From JBDIBB01 sp039812685 (GTDB lineage: Bacteria > Acidobacteriota > Vicinamibacteria > Vicinamibacterales > JAFNAJ01), in assembly GCA_039812685.1 (NCBI GenBank), contig JBDIBB010000053.1, positions 1 to 27,194 on the forward strand: DNA of 27,194 bases, read 5' to 3'. How positions within the stretch are numbered: the stretch's first letter is position 1; each line of letters opens with the position of its first letter. The notes below the pieces were generated by a model. The model saw only the letters and a program-made list of their open reading frames with translations. It had not been told where the DNA came from and ran no database searches. The position numbers were made by a program, and so were the translations under genes. Of this stretch, positions 7,157-16,200 are shown one piece after another.

Positions 7157-8182
7157 ATGGCGGCCATGCGCGTCTGGGAACTCGTCTCGCCCACCGGTCC
7201 CGACGGCCTCGCGCTCGCCAGCCGTCCCGACCCCGTCCTCGGCCCCTTCGACGTGCGGATTCGCGTGCACGCCGTGTCGCTGCAGTTCCGCGACCTGCTC
7301 ATGATCAACGGCCGGTACGGGCGCGTCTCGCCCGGGCTGGTGCCCTGCTCGGACGCCGGCGGCGAGGTGGTGGAGGTGGGGCCCGGGGTGCGATCGCTGG
7401 CCGTGGGCGATCGCGTCACGTCCACCTTCGCGCCCGAGTGGCGCGCGGGCGGGCTGACGCTGGCCGCCGCGAAGTCGGCGCTGGGCGCCGGCGGCCCCGG
7501 CGCGCTGGCCGACACGCTCGTGCTGCCCGAACACGGCGTGATGCCGGCGCCCGCTCACCTCTCGCACGAGGAAGCGGCCACGCTGCCCTGCGCGGCGCTC
7601 ACCGCCTGGCACGCGTTGTTCGAGGAAGCGCCGCTGCCGCCAGGCTCGACCGTGCTGGCGCTCGGCAGCGGCGGCGTCTCGGTGTTCGCGCTGCAACTGG
7701 CGACGCTCGCCGGCGCGCACGTGCTCGTGACCACGCGCACGCCCTCGAAGGCCGGCCGCCTGCGCGAACTCGGGGCGACCGAGGTGGTCGACATCCACGA
7801 GGACCCGGCCTGGGGCGACCGCGTGCGACGGCTCGCCGGCGGCGAAGGGGTGGATCACGTGATCGAGGTCGGCGGCCACGGCACCTTCGATCAGTCGGTG
7901 CGCGCGGTCCGGCCGGGCGGCACCATCAGCCTGATCGGCGTCCTCGCGGGCCCGGCCGCGGTGAACCTCACGCCCGTCCTGATGCGCAACATCCGCGTGC
8001 AGGGCGTGCTGGTCGGCTCGCGCGAGATGTTCGGGCGCATGAACGCGGCCATCGCCAGGCACCGGCTGCGGCCCGCGATCGACCGCGTGTTCCCGTTCGC
8101 CGACGCACCCGCCGCCTTCCGCCACCTCGAGCGCGCGGTCCACGTCGGCAAGGTGGTGATCGCGCTGGATCCCGGCGCCTGA
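7157..8182 (+). CDS. Zinc-independent MDR oxidoreductase (quinone oxidoreductase-like)
   Basis: A 341-residue medium-chain dehydrogenase/reductase. The N-terminal GroES-like domain contains AVSLQFRDLLMINGRYG (39-55) and VPCSDAGGEVVEVG (62-75). The nucleotide-binding Rossmann domain holds LALGSGGVSVFALQLA (167-182), followed by basic residues (TTRTPSKAGR) that suit NADPH. The active-site zinc ligands of alcohol dehydrogenases are absent at the usual place (SLQFRD rather than a Cys-bearing C-H-T-D-type segment), and there is no four-Cys structural zinc loop. This matches the zeta-crystallin/quinone oxidoreductase branch, which reduces quinones or alpha,beta-unsaturated carbonyls with NADPH. The natural substrate is unknown. 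The start at ATG 7157 (MAAMRVWE) has a weak AGGG 6 nt upstream; ATG 7166 is an alternative. It is 127 bp ahead of transketolase on the same strand. Confidence 0.88.
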   Translation: MAAMRVWELVSPTGPDGLALASRPDPVLGPFDVRIRVHAVSLQFRDLLMINGRYGRVSPGLVPCSDAGGEVVEVGPGVRSLAVGDRVTSTFAPEWRAGGLTLAAAKSALGAGGPGALADTLVLPEHGVMPAPAHLSHEEAATLPCAALTAWHALFEEAPLPPGSTVLALGSGGVSVFALQLATLAGAHVLVTTRTPSKAGRLRELGATEVVDIHEDPAWGDRVRRLAGGEGVDHVIEVGGHGTFDQSVRAVRPGGTISLIGVLAGPAAVNLTPVLMRNIRVQGVLVGSREMFGRMNAAIARHRLRPAIDRVFPFADAPAAFRHLERAVHVGKVVIALDPGA

Positions 8183-8276
8183 TCTTCCGTGTGAACGCGT
8201 CGCGGGCGCGCGCCGCGATCTGGGAAAGGATGAGCTGAGCCGCACAGCCGGCCGCCCGGCCGCCGCCGGTGCCCGT

Positions 8277-8284
8277 GGTACACT
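8277..8284 (+). promoter_or_regulatory. GGTACACT extended -10-like element before transketolase
   Basis: TACACT (8279-8284) resembles a -10 box and is preceded by GG. The same GGTA-A/C-ACT pattern recurs before the gene at 17051. Initiation about 7 nt downstream would give a leader of about 20 nt containing the Shine-Dalgarno at 8297. The repeated element suggests a genome-specific promoter class. Confidence 0.4.
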
Positions 8285-8296
8285 CCGCCGCTGTCC

Positions 8297-8301
8297 GGAG
8301 G
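8297..8301 (+). promoter_or_regulatory. Shine-Dalgarno site selecting TTG 8310 for transketolase
   Basis: GGAGG overlaps the first base of a GTG at 8301, so that GTG cannot use it. It lies 8 nt before an in-frame TTG at 8310, ideal spacing. TTG is therefore the preferred transketolase start; GTG 8319 would be 17 nt away. Confidence 0.6.
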
Positions 8302-8309
8302 TGTGCCCC

Positions 8310-10163
8310 TTGACCCGAGTGTTCGCCGCGCGTCCGCTGCTCCAGAACGTCGCTACCCGCCTGCGCATCGACTCGATCACGTCGACGACCGCGGCCGGCA
8401 GCGGCCATCCCACCAGCTGCATGTCGGCCGCCGAGATCGTGGCGGCGCTGTTCTTCGGCGAGATGCGCTACGAGGTCGCGAACCCGCGGCACGTGCACGC
8501 CGATCGCCTGATCCTCTCGAAGGGGCACGCGGCGCCGCTGCTCTACGCCGCCTGGGCCGAGGCGGGGCTCTTTCCGCGCGAGCACCTGCTGACGCTGCGG
8601 AAGATCGACTCCGATCTCGAGGGTCACCCCACACCGCGGCTGCCGTTCGTCGACGTGGCGACCGGCTCGCTCGGCCAGGGGCTGGGCGCGGGCATCGGCT
8701 GCGCGCTCAACGCGCGCCGCATCGGATCCGACTACCGCACCTACGTGCTGCTGGGCGACGGGGAATCGGCCGAAGGCTCGGTCTGGGAAGCCGCATCGGC
8801 CGGCGCCTTCTTCGGGCTCGACAACCTCTGCGCCATCACCGACGTCAACCGCCTGGGCCAGAGCCGGCAGACGCAGTTCGGCCACGACATCGACCACCTC
8901 GCCGTGCGCTGGCGCGCCTTCGGCTGGCACACGCTGGTCGTCGACGGACACGATCTCGGCGCGCTGGAGGCCGCATTCGACCAGGCGCGCGCCACCACGG
9001 GCACGCCCACGATGATCCTCGCGCGGACGTTCAAGGGCCACGGCGTCTCGTTCGTCGAGAACAGGGACGGCTGGCACGGCAGGCCCCTGAAGCCCGGCGA
9101 CGAAGCCGACCGCGCCCTCGCCGAACTCCAGCGGCAGCTCGTCGACGATGGGGGCGCCACGTTCCCGATCCCGCCGCCCTCCCGGCCCGACGAGCCCGCG
9201 ACGCCGGCCACCCCGCCGGCCGTGGCGCCTCTTGCCTACACCCTGGGCCAGATGGTGGCGACGCGCGAGGCGTTCGGCACCGGCATCGCCCGGCTGGGCG
9301 CGGTCGATCCGCGCGTGGTCGCACTCGACGCCGATGTGAAGAACTCCACCTTCAGCGACCGCTTCGAGGCCGCGTTCCCCGACCGTTTCTACGAGTTCTT
9401 CATCGCCGAGCAGGCGATGGTGGGCGCCGCCATGGGCCTGGCCGCGCGCGGGGCGATCCCGTTTGCGTCGACCTTCGCGTGCTTCCTTTCCCGGGCGGCC
9501 GACTTCATCCGCATGGCGGGCGTCAGCGCCGTGGGCATCAAGCTGGCAGGCAGCCACGCCGGCGTGTCCATTGGCGAGGACGGGCCGTCGCAGATGGCGC
9601 TCGAGGATCTCGCGATGATGCGCGCCGTGCCCGACTGCGTGGTGCTCTATCCCTGCGACGCCGTCAGCGCCGAGCACCTCGTGGTGGAGGCGGCGCGGCA
9701 TCCCGGCCCGGCCTACATCCGGACCTCGCGGCCGAAGACGCCCGTGATCTACGGCAACGCGGAGGCGTTCCCGATCGGCGGCTCGAAGACGCTGCGCCAG
9801 AGCGAGCGCGACGTGGCGACGGTCGTCGGCGCGGGCGTCACGCTGTTCGAGGCGCTGAAGGCGCACGACCTGCTCGCGGCCGAGGGAGTGGCGATACGCG
9901 TCATCGACGCCTACTCGGTGCAGCCCATCGACCGGACGGCGCTCGAGAAGGCCGGCCGCGAGACAAGGGCCATCCTCACCGTGGAGGACCACTACATCGC
10001 CGGCGGGCTGGGCGACGCCGTTTCGGCCGCCGTGGGCGATCGCGGCGTGCGCGTGGTGCGGCTGGGCGTGCGCGAGATCCCGCGCAGCGGCCCGCCCGAC
10101 GTGCTGATCGACCGCTACGGGATCTCCGCCGCGCACATCGTCGCGGCGGTCAGGCAGCTCTGA
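8310..10163 (+). CDS. tkt: Transketolase, mammalian-type single chain
   Basis: A 617-residue thiamine diphosphate enzyme moving two-carbon ketol units between sugar phosphates in the non-oxidative pentose phosphate pathway. Landmarks: SGHPTS (31-36), LSKGHAAPLLYA (69-80), ATGSLGQGLGAG (117-128), the ThDP motif LGDGESAEGSVWEA (148-161) ending at DVNRLGQS (178-185), FKGHGVSFVE (241-250), and the pyrimidine-domain catalytic glutamate E367 in IAEQAMVGAA. WHGRPL, FGWH and the length near 620 aa resemble animal transketolase more than the roughly 660-aa E. coli TktA. A Pro/Ala-rich linker (about 285-306) joins the halves that many bacteria and archaea encode as two genes. The start is TTG 8310, chosen by SD spacing. 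The propeller-GGT gene follows after 4 nt, so the two are probably cotranscribed. Confidence 0.94.
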   Translation: MTRVFAARPLLQNVATRLRIDSITSTTAAGSGHPTSCMSAAEIVAALFFGEMRYEVANPRHVHADRLILSKGHAAPLLYAAWAEAGLFPREHLLTLRKIDSDLEGHPTPRLPFVDVATGSLGQGLGAGIGCALNARRIGSDYRTYVLLGDGESAEGSVWEAASAGAFFGLDNLCAITDVNRLGQSRQTQFGHDIDHLAVRWRAFGWHTLVVDGHDLGALEAAFDQARATTGTPTMILARTFKGHGVSFVENRDGWHGRPLKPGDEADRALAELQRQLVDDGGATFPIPPPSRPDEPATPATPPAVAPLAYTLGQMVATREAFGTGIARLGAVDPRVVALDADVKNSTFSDRFEAAFPDRFYEFFIAEQAMVGAAMGLAARGAIPFASTFACFLSRAADFIRMAGVSAVGIKLAGSHAGVSIGEDGPSQMALEDLAMMRAVPDCVVLYPCDAVSAEHLVVEAARHPGPAYIRTSRPKTPVIYGNAEAFPIGGSKTLRQSERDVATVVGAGVTLFEALKAHDLLAAEGVAIRVIDAYSVQPIDRTALEKAGRETRAILTVEDHYIAGGLGDAVSAAVGDRGVRVVRLGVREIPRSGPPDVLIDRYGISAAHIVAAVRQL

Positions 10164-10167
10164 CGCC

Positions 10168-13100
10168 GTGTCCGCGTCGCCCGGCGCCCGCCTCTCCTGG
10201 GTTGCGCTCGGCGTCACGGGCCTGCTCGTGGCCGCGCCAGGCGCGCGTCCTGCCGCACGCGGCGCAGCCGGGCCCTCGCAGGATCCGCCGCCAGCCGGGG
10301 CGCCGGTGGTTGCCGGCGTCGCCGGCGCGCAGGATCCGGCGTGGAGCCCCGACGGGCGCCGGCTCGCGCTGATCGTCCACGAGCGCCTGCGGCTGGCTGA
10401 CGATCGGGGACGGCTCGGCGATCCCCTGACCGTCTGGGACGCGGGCGCCACCGCCGTGGAGCGCGATCCCGCGTGGTCGCCCGACGGCCTGCGCCTGGTC
10501 TTTGCCGCCGATCGCGGCGAGGGCTTCGACCTCTACATCCTGGTCGCATCGGGCGGCAGCCCCAGGCGCCTCACGTTCCTGGCCGGCGACGAGCGGTGGC
10601 CGTCGTGGAGCGCCGACGGACGCATCGTCTTCGCCGCGCACGATGGCCGGCAGTGGGATCTCCTCATCGTCGATCCCGACGAGACCAGCGGCCTGACGCC
10701 GCCGCGGGCGTTGCCGCTCACAGCGAGCGAGGCCGACGAGCGCGAGCCCGCGGTGTCGCCAGACGGCCTGACGATCGCGTTCGTGTCGACAGTCGGCAGC
10801 GGAGACGACGACGCCGACCTGTGGTGGATGCCGATGCCGCCGCGCGCGCAACCGGCCGCGGCCGGCGCGCCCGGCGACGGACGTCAGAGCGCGGTGCGGC
10901 TGCTGCGCGCGCCGGGCGGCGAGAGCCGGCCGGCGTGGTCACCTGATGGACGCCAGATCGTGTTCGCCGCCCTGCGCGATGGCGTGGGCACGCTGTGGGC
11001 GCTGGCGGTGCCATCGCCTGCCGGCGCCGCCGTCCGGCCGTCGTCGCCGCCCGTGCTGCTCTCACGACGGTACGGAACCGCGGCGTGGGCGCCCGACGGT
11101 CAATCGATCGTCGTGGCGCTGCTGCCCGACCCGCCCCCCGCCTTCAATGGCGAGCCGCGATGGCGCGGGCCGGCGCCAGCATCGGCCTTCCCCGGTGACG
11201 ATTACGTGTTGCGGCGGCTGCCGGCGCCAACGCCGCCCGATGACGGTGCGGTGCCGTGGCCGCTTGCCGGCCCCAGGCGCCCCGACCAGTGGACGGCGGT
11301 CTTCGACCGCGTCTGGGAGCGCCTCCGCGCGCTTTACTACGCCGGCGGCCCGGCGGCTGCCGAATGGCGGCGTCTCGGCGATCGCGTGCGCCCGCGGGCC
11401 GCGGCGGCCGCCGACGCTGAGGCGTTCGAGCGGACCGTCGACGAACTGATCGCCGAGCAGCCGCTGGTGAAGCCGCCCGTGTCGTCGGCGGGAGGCCTGG
11501 TCGTGTCGGGAGACCGGCTCGCCTCCGACATCGGCGCCAGCGTGCTGGCGCGCGGCGGCAACGTGGCCGATGCCGCCGTGGCGGTCTCCTTCGCGCTGGG
11601 CGTGGCCGAGCCCGACGCCTCGGGCATCGGCGGCGACGGCATGGCGCTGGTGTGGCTGACCTCGATGGACGCTCCAGCCATCGTCGATTTCAAGGATCGG
11701 TCGCCCGCGCGGGCCACACTCGAGGAGCCGCGCATCTTCCGCGACCAACGGCTGGTGGGCGACGGCCCAGCCGCCGTCAACGTGCCCGGCATGGTGGCCG
11801 GCATGGACCTGATCCATCGCCGTTTCGGCAGCGGGCGGATGCCGTGGGCCGATCTGGTGCTGCCGGCGGCCCGTCTCGCGTCGGCGGGCATCGTGGTCGG
11901 CCCGGCGCTGGCCGCGACGGTGTCGGAGGGGCGCGCGCTGTTTGCCAGATACCCCGCGGCGGCCGCGATCTACCTGCCGGCAGGGCGCGCGCTGCTGGAG
12001 GGCGACCGCCTGGTGAACCTCGACCTCGCCGCGACGCTGCGCGAGATCGCGGCCGGCGGCGCCGACGCGTTCTATCGCGGCGATCTCGCGCGGCGCATCG
12101 CCATCGACATGGCGGCCAACGGTGGCCTGATCAGCGAGGCCGACCTCGGCGGCTATCACGCGATCGAGCGCGAACCGCTGCGCGGAACCTACCGCGGGCA
12201 CACGGTCTACACCGCGTCGCCGCCGGTGGCCGCCGGCGCCTCGCTGATCGAAGCGCTCCAGATCCTCGACCACTACGTCCCGCCGACTCCGGCCCGCTAC
12301 GACCGGCAGGCCGACGTGCTGCACTATGCGATCGAGGCGTGGAAGGCGCGCGAGCCCAGCCCCCGCATCGCCGACCCGGCCGTGTGGCCCGTCGATCTCG
12401 CCACGCTTCTCTCTCGCGCGCACGCCGCCGCGCGCTTCGCGCAGATCGACGCGCGCCGCGCCGGACCGATGCCGGCCCCGGGAGAAGACGGCCTGCCACG
12501 CGGGGGCGAGGACACCGGCCGCCTGGGACGGGGCACGACGGCGTTCGTCGTGGCCGACGCGGCGGGCAACGTCGTGGTGGTGACGCAGACGCTGAGCACG
12601 TGGGGCGGCAGTTTCTACGTGTCGGACGGCCTCGGCTTCCTCTACAACAACCACCTGCGCGGCTACCGGACCTCGCCCGATGCCTACGGGCACCTGCGTC
12701 CCTCGATGCGGTCCTCGTCGACGGCGCTGCCGACGCTGGTGGTCGACGAGCGCGACCGGCGACGGCAGCCGCGGCTGGCGATCGCGGCGGCCGGCAATGC
12801 GTGGATTCCGGCCTCGATCTACGGCGTGCTGAGCGCGGTGCTCGATGGCGGACGCCCGGTGCAGGCCGCCATCGAGGCGCCGCGGTTCCTCGTCGCGCGC
12901 GATCCCGCCGACGGCGCCGGGCGGCGCGCGCGGGTGCAGATCGAGGATCGCTTCCCGAAGGCCGTGCTCGACGACCTCGTCGCGCGCGGGCATCTCTTCC
13001 GGAAGATCGGCGGCAAGGGCGAATTGCGGTACGGCTTTGCCGCGGCGGTGCTCTTCGACCAGGCACGCGGGCTGGTGCACGCGGGCACCGAGCCGCGACG

Positions 13101-13266
13101 TCCGTACGCCGCGGCCGTCGCCGAGCCGTCCGGTGGCAGGAAGCCGGGGCCCGGCGGCGCCGCGGCCGGGCTGAATCCGTCTCCCGTCACCCCCGCGCGG
13201 CCGGCCGGTCCCGCTCGCCGAACAGCGCGACGAACAACTGCTGCAGCAGTGGCGGGCGGTCGGTGA
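10168..13266 (+). CDS. Fusion: six-bladed TolB-type propeller + helical linker + GGT-fold domain
   Basis: A 1032-residue protein starting at GTG 4 nt after transketolase. Residues 8-35 look like a signal peptide or anchor. Six blade turns follow: DPAWSPDGRR (56), DPAWSPDGLR (100), WPSWSADGR (144), EPAVSPDGLT (193), RPAWSPDGRQ (254) and TAAWAPDGQS (304). Residues 375-432 form a helical segment (WTAVFDRVWERLRALYYAG) like the one after tricorn propellers. From about 438 it is a gamma-glutamyltransferase (Ntn-hydrolase) domain: GGNVADAAVAVSFAL, SGIGGDG, and the self-cleavage site GRGTTAFVVADAAGN with nucleophile candidate T790. Key substrate residues differ from classical GGT: K509 replaces the glutamate-binding Arg, A792 the His of TTH, and AAGNAW the oxyanion-hole Gly-Gly. 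It is thus probably an Ntn amidase of unknown specificity, or inactive. The last 80 nt overlap the convergent gene, and the C-terminal tail (about 985-1032) is low-complexity. Confidence 0.85.
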   Translation: MSASPGARLSWVALGVTGLLVAAPGARPAARGAAGPSQDPPPAGAPVVAGVAGAQDPAWSPDGRRLALIVHERLRLADDRGRLGDPLTVWDAGATAVERDPAWSPDGLRLVFAADRGEGFDLYILVASGGSPRRLTFLAGDERWPSWSADGRIVFAAHDGRQWDLLIVDPDETSGLTPPRALPLTASEADEREPAVSPDGLTIAFVSTVGSGDDDADLWWMPMPPRAQPAAAGAPGDGRQSAVRLLRAPGGESRPAWSPDGRQIVFAALRDGVGTLWALAVPSPAGAAVRPSSPPVLLSRRYGTAAWAPDGQSIVVALLPDPPPAFNGEPRWRGPAPASAFPGDDYVLRRLPAPTPPDDGAVPWPLAGPRRPDQWTAVFDRVWERLRALYYAGGPAAAEWRRLGDRVRPRAAAAADAEAFERTVDELIAEQPLVKPPVSSAGGLVVSGDRLASDIGASVLARGGNVADAAVAVSFALGVAEPDASGIGGDGMALVWLTSMDAPAIVDFKDRSPARATLEEPRIFRDQRLVGDGPAAVNVPGMVAGMDLIHRRFGSGRMPWADLVLPAARLASAGIVVGPALAATVSEGRALFARYPAAAAIYLPAGRALLEGDRLVNLDLAATLREIAAGGADAFYRGDLARRIAIDMAANGGLISEADLGGYHAIEREPLRGTYRGHTVYTASPPVAAGASLIEALQILDHYVPPTPARYDRQADVLHYAIEAWKAREPSPRIADPAVWPVDLATLLSRAHAAARFAQIDARRAGPMPAPGEDGLPRGGEDTGRLGRGTTAFVVADAAGNVVVVTQTLSTWGGSFYVSDGLGFLYNNHLRGYRTSPDAYGHLRPSMRSSSTALPTLVVDERDRRRQPRLAIAAAGNAWIPASIYGVLSAVLDGGRPVQAAIEAPRFLVARDPADGAGRRARVQIEDRFPKAVLDDLVARGHLFRKIGGKGELRYGFAAAVLFDQARGLVHAGTEPRRPYAAAVAEPSGGRKPGPGGAAAGLNPSPVTPARPAGPARRTARRTTAAAVAGGR

Positions 13267-16200
13267 GCAGGTCGTAGAGGTCGTTGCGTTCGAGGCGCAG
13301 CGCGACCCCGCGGCGGGTCACGCGCGCGGTGCGCAGCGCGCGTCCCGCCAGCGACTCGTAGAGCCCGACGGCATCGCCCGCCCGCGCGATCGCCTTCGCG
13401 CCGTTGGCGCCCTCGACCTCCACCTCGCCGTCCAGCACGATCAGCAGCGCCGGCGGCGCGCCCTCGCCGCACAGGGTGAGACCCTCGGAGAGCGTCACCT
13501 GCCGGGCGGCATCGGCCAGGGCGAGCACGTCGGCCGTCTGGAAGCCGGAGAACGTGGGGAAGCGCTGGATGGCCAGCAGCTTCTCCACCGGCGGGAGGTC
13601 GCCGGCGGCCGGCGGCTCGGCCGGACCGGCGCCGTGCACCACCGAGGCCGTGCCGGCAAACGGCGCGCTGTCGACGATGACGCGGAAGAGCCCTTCGATG
13701 AGGTCGGGATTCTCGGCGAGCAGCGTGCGCGCCTCGTCGGTGGAGACCTGCAGGCACACGGCGCGGCTTGTCGTCTGCAGTGACGCGGCCATCACGATGC
13801 CCTGCACCGCCTCCTCGAAGGCGAGCGCGGCACCAGGTCCGAGTTCGACGGACGCGCCGCCGGGCGCGGTCGCCGTGACCGCGCCGTCGAGCAGGACCTG
13901 GATGGTTTCGGGGCGCTGGCCCCCGGCGTAGAGCGTGACGCCGGTGTCGTGACGCACCTGCCGGCCCGATTCGGCGAGGCGGAACAGTTCGTCCACCGAG
14001 GTGCTGGCGAAGACGGGCGAGAGGGCCAGCCGGGCGGCCACCTCGACGGCCGGCAACGGTTCGTGCCACAGCGAGCGCCGCCGTTCCACCGGCATGCGGT
14101 GCGCGGCCAGCGCCCACGATGCCGCCTCGAACACGAACCAGTCGCTGGCGGCGCGGTGCGCGAGCACGTGCTCGATGTCGTCGACCAGGCTCCAGATGCC
14201 CTGTTCGGCCGCCAGCAGGATGGCCGAGGCGGCCACCACCTGGTCGTCGTCGTTGATCAGTTGCAGCAGCGTCTCCTCCACGTCGCGGGGCCGCGAGCTG
14301 ATGAGGACGTTGCCGCGCCGCACGCGCTCCTCCTCGGGCATGTCGTCGAGCAGCGGTATCACCATGCGCCGCACGCCCCCCTCGAGCACGTTGTCGAGGT
14401 ACTCGAGCGCGCTGGCGCGCGGGCGCGCGTCGCGGCCCTCGACGGCCGCGCGCGCCGCGTCGATGTCGGCCGGCGAGTGGAGCGTGGCCAGCAGCCGCCA
14501 GATGCGATCCCGGGACCGGGCGAGCTTGTCGCCGAGCGCGCGGTCGAGCAGCGCCGTGCGCGGCAGGCCGGCGCGCACGAACAGGTTGTGCCGCAGGCTG
14601 AGCCAGGTGCAGGAGCGCTGCGCCTCGCGCCGCACGAGCGGTTCGAACCGCTTCGGATCCAGCCGCAGATCGGGCCGCGCGCGGTGCAGCGTGTCGATGG
14701 CCTCCAGCAGCTTGAAGCGCAGGAAGCCGTCGGTGCCGCGGCCGATCGACTCCACGAGCGCGTCCATGGAGCGCTGGGAGTGGATGCGTGCCAGCGTCGC
14801 CGGGATGTGCCGGCGCACCCACACGTCCTCTTCGGGGTCGTCGAGGAAGTAGGCCAGCGCCGGGACCACGTCGTCACCGTAGCCGACGAGCACCGCGCGT
14901 GCCGCCCGCTTCAGCCGGCGGTGACGCAGCAGCGCGATCAGCGTGGGCACGGCGCTGAAGTCGCCTGTCTTCGTCGCGCGCACGCTCGCCATGGCCTCCT
15001 CGGCCACCGCGGGGTCCTCGTCGTAGAGCAGCGGGACGAGCAGTTGCCGGACGCGCGGATCGTCCACCTGGCGGATGGCGGCGGCCACTTCGCGGCGCAC
15101 GTCCGGGCGCGCGGTGTCGGTGGCCAGCCGCGTCAGCGTGGCCGCGGCGAGGTCGGCGTCCTCCGGGCGCCCGCTGTGCGCGAGCGCCACGCTCGCGGTG
15201 GCTGCCAGGCGCGGGTCGTCGCCTTCCACCAGCGGCCGCACGAGATCGGCGACCGGCGCCGACCGCAGGCTGGCGAGGCTGGCCACGGCCGCCTCCCGCA
15301 CGCGGGGGTCGGCATCCTTCAGCATCCGCTGCACGTTGGGCAGCCAGCGTTCGGCGACGGCGGGCGCGGCGCCGGCCATGGCCTCCAGCGCGCGGGCCCG
15401 CACGCGCGGCGACTCGTGGCTCAGCAGGAGCGGGGTGATCAGGGTGCGCTTGTCGAGCGACTCCAGGATGTCGATCGCGTAGATCACGCGCTGCTCGTCG
15501 GGATCGGCCAGCTCGCCGATCAGCGTCTCCACCGTCTGCAGGTCGCCGACGCGCAGGCGCAGGTCGCGCGGCGCCACGTCCTTGCGTTCGAGGCTCTGGC
15601 GGAAGGCCCGCAGGTACCCGCGCTTGGCGACCATCGCCGCGGCAATCCACAGCGCCGTCATGGTCAGGCTGGCGTAGCTGAGCTGCTGCCAGGTGAGGTT
15701 CAGGCCCCACGGCTGGATGAGCACGAGGATGAGGAGGCCGCCAAGGCCCTTCGCCAGCCGGTCCATCGTGACGTCGACAAACGGTTTGGCGCGTGACTTC
15801 AGCTCGGCGGGCAGCGGCAGGAACAGGATCTCGCGCGTGGTCTTGTCCACCGTGTAGCGCAGCGACGTGTCGCTGATGCGCGCCGTCATCGGCGCCCACA
15901 GCGCCTTGTTGAACAGCATCACCAGGGCCGTGGCGCCGAGGCTCACCGGGAGGATCAGCAGCGCGAAGCCGATGCCCAGGAAGCGGTGGATGCGGCTGGT
16001 GAGCCACACCTGGATCACGAAGCCGATCAACGACAGGTAGAGCTGCACGCTGCCGAGGATCTTCTCCAGGTCGGTACCACCCTTGGCGAACTCGGCGGCC
16101 GCCATGTTCAGCTGCTGCTCGATGATCGCCGCGCCGACCGCCGCGAAGCCGATCACCAGCGCGATGATCTGCAAGTGGTGCGAGGACCGCAGCAGGCGGA

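Noticed and set aside
11062..13080. 672-codon minus-strand frame opposite the GGT fusion
   Set aside because: Antisense shadow with no domain pattern; the plus strand shows propeller and GGT motifs.
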